Part shown: positions 6,712 through 10,935 of the stretch, one piece after another
Numbering within the stretch: the stretch's first letter is position 1
Layout of the letters: each line of letters begins with the position of its first letter
DNA from: JBALVT01 sp047612385
Lineage (GTDB): Bacteria > Pseudomonadota > Gammaproteobacteria > Pseudomonadales > Halieaceae
Length of the DNA: 10,935 nucleotides
Direction: 5' to 3'
Assembly (NCBI GenBank): GCA_047612385.1
Contig: JBLGAR010000148.1
Location: 1-10,935 of the forward strand
Notes under the pieces: generated by a model
What the model saw: the letters and a program-made list of their open reading frames with translations, nothing else
Databases searched by the model: none
What the model was told of the DNA's origin: nothing
Translations under genes and position numbers: made by a program

Positions 6712-7767
6712 ATGGCAAATCCTCCGTGTTTAGGCGTTATCGAGGGCTTTTATGGTCGGCCATGGTCACATGCTGCAAGGGTGTCCTACGCGGGACATTT
6801 GAGCGCCCTGGGGCTTGATTCTTACCTGTATTGTCCAAAATCTGACGTTTACCTACGCAAACGCTGGCGCGAATGCTGGCCAGAGGTTCAGTACCAACAA
6901 ATGGACGAGCTCGCCACAACCTATGCGGAAAACAAGCTGGATTTTGGTATGGGCTTGTCTCCCTTCGAGCTTTACAGGCAATACGACGCACAGAGCAAAC
7001 GTGCCCTCAAAGACAAAGTTAGATATCTGGCGTCTGTCGGTGCACCAACCCTCGCAATTCTGTTTGATGATATGCCTGGAGATATGCGAGATCTTGCGAG
7101 TCGCCAGGCGCAGATAGTCAGCGATGTTCAATCGTGGGCACCTGGTCTGAGACTTCTTATTTGCCCTACGTACTACTCATTTGACCCCGTGTTGGAAAAG
7201 TACTTTGGCGCTATGCCGGAAAATTACTGGGAGCAACTGGGGCATAACGTGAGTGCCGAGGTTGAAATCTTCTGGACCGGCAACCGGGTTTGTTCAGTGT
7301 CCATTTCAGTAGGAGATGTCGAGCGAATCAACGCGGAGCTGGGGCGGCGAGTTACGCTGTGGGATAACTACCCGGTAAATGATGGCGCGCATCGCAGTAA
7401 CTTTCTCTATTGTGAGGCGCTTCATCAGCGAGATCCGCAGATCGTCGACAAAGTGAACGGGCACTACTGCAACCCGATGAATCAGGCGGATCTCTCCTTG
7501 ATGGCCTTGGCCGGCTTGCCAAAACTCCATGGGAGAGATTCAAGCGGAATAATATCCTATCTCACGGGTGTATTTTCAAAGGAGACCTTAGAGCAATTAC
7601 AGATGGATGCGCACGAATTCGAAACATTGGGTCTTAGTGGTATGGGCAAGAGACGTTGCAGAGAATTGGAGCTTCTTTACGATGGGCTCGGAGGTGAGGT
7701 TGCCAACGAAATAGCACAGTGGCTTCGCGAAGAATATGTATTTGATCCGGCGTGCCTCACCGATTGA
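6712..7767 (+). CDS. GH84-family beta-N-acetylglucosaminidase (O-GlcNAcase-like), cytoplasmic
   Basis: GH84 enzymes remove terminal beta-GlcNAc by substrate-assisted catalysis; members include human O-GlcNAcase and bacterial NagJ-type enzymes. The 351-residue protein starts almost directly with the first barrel strand, GVIEGFYGRPW (8-18). The family's active-site residues can be matched: Lys43 in YCPKSD, the catalytic pair Asp119-Asp120 in LFDDM, Tyr155 in CPTYY, WTG at 188-190, WDN at 217-219 with Asp224 in the following VND, and Asn254 in NPMN. About 80 residues follow the barrel. There is no signal peptide, membrane segment, N-terminal accessory domain or binding module, so it should act in the cytoplasm, whereas well-studied bacterial GH84 enzymes are usually secreted and multidomain. 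AAGGT at 6703-6707 precedes the ATG. A cupin gene follows after 6 bases. Family assignment is firm; the substrate is unknown. Confidence 0.88.
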   Translation: MANPPCLGVIEGFYGRPWSHAARVSYAGHLSALGLDSYLYCPKSDVYLRKRWRECWPEVQYQQMDELATTYAENKLDFGMGLSPFELYRQYDAQSKRALKDKVRYLASVGAPTLAILFDDMPGDMRDLASRQAQIVSDVQSWAPGLRLLICPTYYSFDPVLEKYFGAMPENYWEQLGHNVSAEVEIFWTGNRVCSVSISVGDVERINAELGRRVTLWDNYPVNDGAHRSNFLYCEALHQRDPQIVDKVNGHYCNPMNQADLSLMALAGLPKLHGRDSSGIISYLTGVFSKETLEQLQMDAHEFETLGLSGMGKRRCRELELLYDGLGGEVANEIAQWLREEYVFDPACLTD

Positions 7768-7773
7768 GCGTAT

Positions 7774-9078
7774 ATGAAGCATTTATTAGACATTTCAGAC
7801 TCAGTTCAATACCAGCGTGGCCATCCTTTGGATTGCTATTCCGCATGGGAAAAAACTAGCCGCGAAGAAGGGTGCCTGCTGCTGGTGGATTTTGATATCG
7901 AGGCCTACTGGATCGATGGCTCCCCCAAAGTCTCATTGACAGCGATCTACCTGGAATCAGCGTCTTCAAGCAGTATTTCAGTTACCGACAAACCTTTAGT
8001 CAGTTCGGATCTGGCCCCGGTCGATCAATATCATCAGTGGTCTGTCGATCACAACATGGTTCAGTATTTACAAGGGTCTCTAATCGGTTTGCTACCTTTG
8101 GCTATTCCAAAACCCTGGGGCCGGGAAATCTGGTACACCGGTGTTGAAGCGAGGGGAGTATGTTGCTTTTTTCAGGGCGATTTGAGAACACCAATTCCCT
8201 GGTTGCAAGCAGCGGTGCCTGGGTCCGGTCTGGGTAGTGCAGCCGAGGCCTTGGTTTTACTCAAAATACTAGACCCGGTGGCGGAACCTGTAGTTGGAGA
8301 TCTCTATTTTGAGCTGCACGAGGAAAAACAGGAAGTCTACGTTGTTACCCGCATCGACAAAGGCAGCTGGCCAGATGGGGTAGGGTATATCCGGATGGGT
8401 TTTAATCGCCAAAAACTGGACGGTCTTGGCGGCGATAGAGCTGCCTTCCGGCAGTCGTATTTGACTGCTGTTACGGAATATGAGGCTGTACGGCGCGAGA
8501 TCGACGCACTGCCGCCAGGCGAGAAAGTCTCGCCAAGACAACAGCGCGAAGAATCCAGGCTGCGTGCGGAGATGGATAGTTTCAGCCAGCTAGCGCCCTT
8601 GGCCGTCGGCGATGTGGTGAAAGTGCCACTACTGACACCACATTCCCTGCAGCACGGCGTTCGCACTGTCGAGTTTCAAACCCCGGTCTATGAACGTAAG
8701 ATCCTGTCATTCGCTCAACGAGTTTTAACTCAGAACCATTGGGATACCAAAGAAGCGGTTGAGCTCATGGTCCTGGACCAAACGCCGAAAGAAGACTTCG
8801 TGCTACTCGAAAGTGCGCCGGGGCGGCGAGTAGAGAGAATAGTCGATTTCAGCGATTTCGACGTGTGCCGCGTCAGCCTTACCGGTGGGGCTTCTATGAA
8901 CTTTGCCGCCATCCCCAGCTATGCTCTTATTATGGTTATAGAGGGGAAGCTGTTACTGGAGGGCGTCGAGTGGAGTGCTGAGCAAGCCCTAATTCTACCC
9001 GGCCGGTGGAGTGGAAAATTGACCTTTGCAATGCCTGAATCTTCCGGGGTTTTGCTCCTCGCGACACCGCGTTATTGA
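7774..9078 (+). CDS. Class I phosphomannose-isomerase-like cupin protein
   Basis: The 434-residue protein is not a standard enzyme, but its layout follows class I mannose-6-phosphate isomerase (ManA). KPWGREIWY at 113-121 resembles the N-terminal PWG motif, and LLKILD at 162-167 resembles the segment before the metal site. E-L-H at 180-182 falls where ManA has Q-V-H, Glu187 in KQEV matches the KPE glutamate, and His290 in TPHSL matches the GTPHAYL histidine. A charged helical insert lies at about 220-275, and a second cupin half near 383-412 (VIEGKLLLEG...ILPG). Zinc-dependent sugar isomerase or sugar-binding activity is inferred. There is no signal peptide. It starts 6 bases after the GH84 stop without a strong Shine-Dalgarno, so it is probably translated by coupling and works on the same pathway. 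The N-terminal 110 residues matched nothing I know. Confidence 0.58.
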   Translation: MKHLLDISDSVQYQRGHPLDCYSAWEKTSREEGCLLLVDFDIEAYWIDGSPKVSLTAIYLESASSSSISVTDKPLVSSDLAPVDQYHQWSVDHNMVQYLQGSLIGLLPLAIPKPWGREIWYTGVEARGVCCFFQGDLRTPIPWLQAAVPGSGLGSAAEALVLLKILDPVAEPVVGDLYFELHEEKQEVYVVTRIDKGSWPDGVGYIRMGFNRQKLDGLGGDRAAFRQSYLTAVTEYEAVRREIDALPPGEKVSPRQQREESRLRAEMDSFSQLAPLAVGDVVKVPLLTPHSLQHGVRTVEFQTPVYERKILSFAQRVLTQNHWDTKEAVELMVLDQTPKEDFVLLESAPGRRVERIVDFSDFDVCRVSLTGGASMNFAAIPSYALIMVIEGKLLLEGVEWSAEQALILPGRWSGKLTFAMPESSGVLLLATPRY

Positions 9079-9160
9079 GCAGTTGAACCCCGGGCTTTAT
9101 TGTGGCAGACTCTGCGCCCTTGAGTTTGCCCTAAAGAATTCTTGTTGTGCTCCTTAATTC

Positions 9161-9190
9161 CAGACATTCAGTGAGTTAAAGGCGTTATAT
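9161..9190 (+). promoter_or_regulatory. Possible promoter of the tRNA-Leu gene
   Basis: CAGACA (9161-9166) and TTATAT (9185-9190) are spaced 18 bases apart and match the -35 and -10 consensus at four of six positions each. Transcription would start about 43 bases before the tRNA. A tRNA gene in its own 161-base gap should have a promoter near here, but this site is tentative. Nothing else was recognised in 9079-9239, and no convincing terminator follows the cupin gene. Confidence 0.3.
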
Positions 9191-9239
9191 CAAGTGATTT
9201 CGAACCTAGTTTTAGCGAATTAGCGAGGGAAGTTCAAAT

Positions 9240-9324
9240 GCGGGAGTGGCGAAATTGGTATACGCGCTAGATTTAGGTTCTAGTGCCGCAAGGCGTGGGA
9301 GTTCGAGTCTCCCCTTCCGCACCA
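9240..9324 (+). tRNA. tRNA-Leu (anticodon UAG)
   Basis: An 85-base class II tRNA with encoded CCA. The acceptor arms GCGGGAG and CTTCCGC pair with one G-U. The anticodon stem CTAGA/TCTAG encloses loop TTTAGGT with anticodon TAG at 9274-9276, reading CUN leucine codons. A long variable arm (TGCCGCAAGGCGT region) is typical of leucine tRNAs. The T arm is GGGAG-TTCGAGT-CTCCC. It precedes tig and has its own terminator. Confidence 0.96.
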
Positions 9325-9331
9325 TATTCAG

Positions 9332-9363
9332 GGCTGGATCCATTCATGGAATCCACCTTTTTT
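9332..9363 (+). terminator. Intrinsic terminator after tRNA-Leu
   Basis: The 5' side GG-C-TGGAT-CCA pairs with TGG-A-ATCCA-CC around loop TTCA, with one bulge on each side, and is followed by six T residues (9358-9363). It lies 7 bases past the tRNA CCA end and probably ends or attenuates the tRNA transcript before tig. Confidence 0.78.
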
Positions 9364-9365
9364 GA

Positions 9366-9386
9366 AAGAGTGCTTCAAGCGCTCTT
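9366..9386 (+). repeat. Hairpin in the tig leader
   Basis: AAGAGTGC (9366-9373) and GCGCTCTT (9379-9386) form an 8-base-pair stem with one G-U and loop TTCAA. No T run follows, so it is not a terminator. It ends 15 bases before the tig ribosome binding site and could protect the processed 5' end or affect tig translation. Confidence 0.5.
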
Positions 9387-9412
9387 AACTTATTCGATTG
9401 TGAGGAAAAACC

Positions 9413-10741
9413 ATGCAGGTTTCGATTGAAACGACTTCAGGATTGGAGCGTCGTTTAACAGTTGGAGTTCCGGCCGCGCGTGTCGACAGTGAAGTGAATA
9501 CCCGTTTGCAGAAAGCGGCTCAGAGTGTCCGTTTGGATGGCTTTCGACCGGGCAAGGTGCCTATGGGTGTGATTCGGCAGCGTTTTGGTGCCGGAGTGCG
9601 TCAGGAAGTGTTGGGCGAGGTAATGAATCAATCCTTTCAAGAAGCGATCATTCAAGAAAAATTGCGACCGGCGGGTCAGCCCAGCATAGAACCCAAAAAT
9701 ATGGATGCTGGAAAGGACCTGGAATACATCGCCACCTTTGAAGTTTTCCCAGAGATCTCGGTTACGGAATTAGCAGGGCTTGAAATTAGTAAGCCAACCG
9801 CGTCAGTTGGTAAAGAAGACGTCGACAACATGATTGAGATTTTCCGCAAGCAGCAGGGTGGCTTCGGGGAAGTTGAGCGTGCTGCGGCCGAGGGCGATAA
9901 GGTCAATATTGATTATATCGGAACTAAAGACGGCGAAGCGTTTGAAGGTGGCAGCGCTGAAGCGTCTGAACTCGAGCTGGGCTCAGGGCGAATGATTCCC
10001 GGGTTTGAAGCCGGTGTCGAAGGCATGAAGGCAGGAGAAGAGAAAACTCTGAATCTGTCATTTCCCGACGACTACCACAACGAAGACCTCAAGGGCGCAG
10101 CGGTGGAGTTTAAAATCACTCTAAACAGTGTTACTGAGCAGTTACTGGCAGAACTGAATGAAGAGTTGTATTCCAATTACGGTGTTGAAGCGGGCGGGGA
10201 AGAACAGTTTCGCGAAGAGATCGCTCAGAACATGACTCGTGAGCTAAGCAATGCCGTAAAAGCGACCGTAAAACAGCAAGTAATGGACGCAGTCCTGGTT
10301 GCACACGAGTCTCTAGAAGTTCCCAAGGCTCTCATTTCGCAGGAAATCAGAGGGATGCGGAGCCAAATGTTTCAGCAATTCGGCGGTGCCGGTGGCGCTG
10401 ACCTCGATTTAGATTCTCTACTACCTGATGAGATGTTCAGCGAACAGGCTGCTCGCCGCGTGAAGCTGGGTCTGATACTCGCAGAGCTGGTGCAGAAACA
10501 GGAACTGAGGCCCGATCCGGAAAAAGTGAGAACTGCGGTGGAAGAAATGGCTTCCACTTACCAGGACCCTGAAGAGGTCGTGAATCACTATTATTCCAAC
10601 CCTGATCAACTCGCTTCTGTAGAATCTATGGTTCTTGAAGATCAAGTGGTTGAAAATTTGCTTGAGAGTGCCAATATAACAGAGAGTGAATGCACGTATC
10701 AGGAAGCTCTCAGCCAAGCACAAGCGCAGTCAGCGCCCTGA
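9413..10741 (+). CDS. tig: Trigger factor (ribosome-associated chaperone and peptidyl-prolyl isomerase)
   Basis: Trigger factor binds the ribosome exit tunnel near L23 and protects emerging chains. The 442-residue protein has family length. The N-terminal ribosome-binding domain carries the signature GFRPGKVP at 43-50. An FKBP-type isomerase domain spans about 160-240, with GDKVNIDYIG, GSGRMIPGFE and GMKAGEE typical of the fold. The C-terminal helical chaperone arms run from about 240 to the end, rich in Glu and Gln and ending in a flexible Gln/Ala tail. ATG 9413 is preceded by GAGGA at 9402-9406. clpP follows in the same direction, the widespread tig-clpP order that pairs nascent-chain folding with proteolysis. 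Confidence 0.97.
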   Translation: MQVSIETTSGLERRLTVGVPAARVDSEVNTRLQKAAQSVRLDGFRPGKVPMGVIRQRFGAGVRQEVLGEVMNQSFQEAIIQEKLRPAGQPSIEPKNMDAGKDLEYIATFEVFPEISVTELAGLEISKPTASVGKEDVDNMIEIFRKQQGGFGEVERAAAEGDKVNIDYIGTKDGEAFEGGSAEASELELGSGRMIPGFEAGVEGMKAGEEKTLNLSFPDDYHNEDLKGAAVEFKITLNSVTEQLLAELNEELYSNYGVEAGGEEQFREEIAQNMTRELSNAVKATVKQQVMDAVLVAHESLEVPKALISQEIRGMRSQMFQQFGGAGGADLDLDSLLPDEMFSEQAARRVKLGLILAELVQKQELRPDPEKVRTAVEEMASTYQDPEEVVNHYYSNPDQLASVESMVLEDQVVENLLESANITESECTYQEALSQAQAQSAP

Positions 10742-10753
10742 TCAGTGCCTCCC

Positions 10754-10777
10754 CGGGCGGTTCGCAGCCGCCCGTTT
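10754..10777 (+). terminator. GC-rich hairpin between tig and clpP
   Basis: CGGGCGG (10754-10760) and CCGCCCG (10768-10774) form a perfect 7-base-pair stem with a 7-base loop, followed by only three T residues. It may be a weak terminator or attenuator 12 bases after tig, setting the tig to clpP ratio. Confidence 0.5.
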
Positions 10778-10809
10778 ACAATAATCTCTAGTCCCGGGAA
10801 TGGTACGTT

Positions 10810-10935
10810 ATGTCAAATCAGTTCGATGGAATTAACAACAACACAGTCAGAAACCTGGGTCTGGTCCCGATGGTGGTCGAGCAGACCTCACGCGGCGAAC
10901 GATCCTACGACATCTATTCAAGGCTACTGAAAGAA
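10810..10935 (+). CDS. clpP: ATP-dependent Clp protease proteolytic subunit (5' part, runs off the window)
   Basis: ClpP is the serine peptidase barrel that degrades proteins fed to it by ClpX or ClpA. Only the first 42 codons are present. After a short variable N-terminus the translation reads LVPMVVEQTSRGERSYDIYSR (about 18-38), the nearly invariant ClpP N-terminal segment that includes the axial loop and the first helix. The catalytic Ser, His and Asp lie beyond the window. The start is ATG 10810 with GGGAATGG (10797-10804) upstream. It follows tig by 68 bases with a GC-rich hairpin between. Confidence 0.95.
   Translation, partial: MSNQFDGINNNTVRNLGLVPMVVEQTSRGERSYDIYSRLLKE

Noticed and set aside
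9240..9324. tRNA-Leu as attachment site for an integrated GH84-cupin island
   Set aside because: The cassette is on the 5' side of the tRNA, no integrase is present, and no copy of the tRNA 3' end was seen near 6411-6711.
10745..10930. Plus-strand 61-codon frame starting before clpP
   Set aside because: It overlaps the clear ClpP frame in another register and reads through the GC-rich hairpin; it resembles no protein family.
1..10935. CRISPR array, insertion sequence or phage remnant
   Set aside because: No spaced direct repeats, transposase, integrase or terminal inverted repeats were seen.

Overview
The window looks like chromosomal DNA from a gammaproteobacterium, probably a marine Pseudomonadales/Cellvibrionales-type organism. 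This is inferred from the gene order fabG-acpP-fabF-pabC-mltG-tmk-holB-pilZ, from a Pseudomonas-like PilZ, and from a tRNA-Leu/tig/clpP block. No taxon search was possible. All recognised protein genes are on the plus strand.

Layout. Positions 1-65 hold only the end of the upstream region (possibly the fabD tail, not provable) and the fabG ribosome binding site. Positions 66-2518 encode fatty-acid synthesis: FabG, acyl carrier protein and FabF, with an intrinsic terminator between acpP and fabF that should let acpP be made in excess. Positions 2524-6410 form a tight operon: pabC (folate), mltG (murein glycan chain termination), tmk (dTMP kinase), holB (DNA polymerase III delta prime) and pilZ (type IV pilus). 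Several joints are 4-base ATGA overlaps or gaps of a few bases.

pabC is broken. An in-frame amber codon at 3034-3036 splits an otherwise uninterrupted 280-codon frame, and the conserved Glu of the class IV aminotransferase signature is Ser. mltG and holB use TAG as an ordinary stop, so genome-wide amber reassignment is unlikely.

After pilZ, where tatD often lies in related genomes, there is a 301-base non-coding stretch. It carries a clear minus-strand intrinsic terminator and other stem-loops, suggesting a small RNA read leftwards. Then comes a two-gene cassette (6712-9078): a compact GH84 O-GlcNAcase-type glycosidase with no signal peptide and all recognisable catalytic residues, followed 6 bases later by a divergent class I phosphomannose-isomerase-like cupin protein. 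This pair is the least ordinary content of the window and suggests cytoplasmic processing of a GlcNAc-containing compound or protein modification; the substrate is unknown.

The right end returns to housekeeping functions: tRNA-Leu(UAG) with its own terminator, trigger factor (tig), and the first 42 codons of clpP running off the edge. Trigger factor and ClpP link nascent-chain folding with proteolysis.
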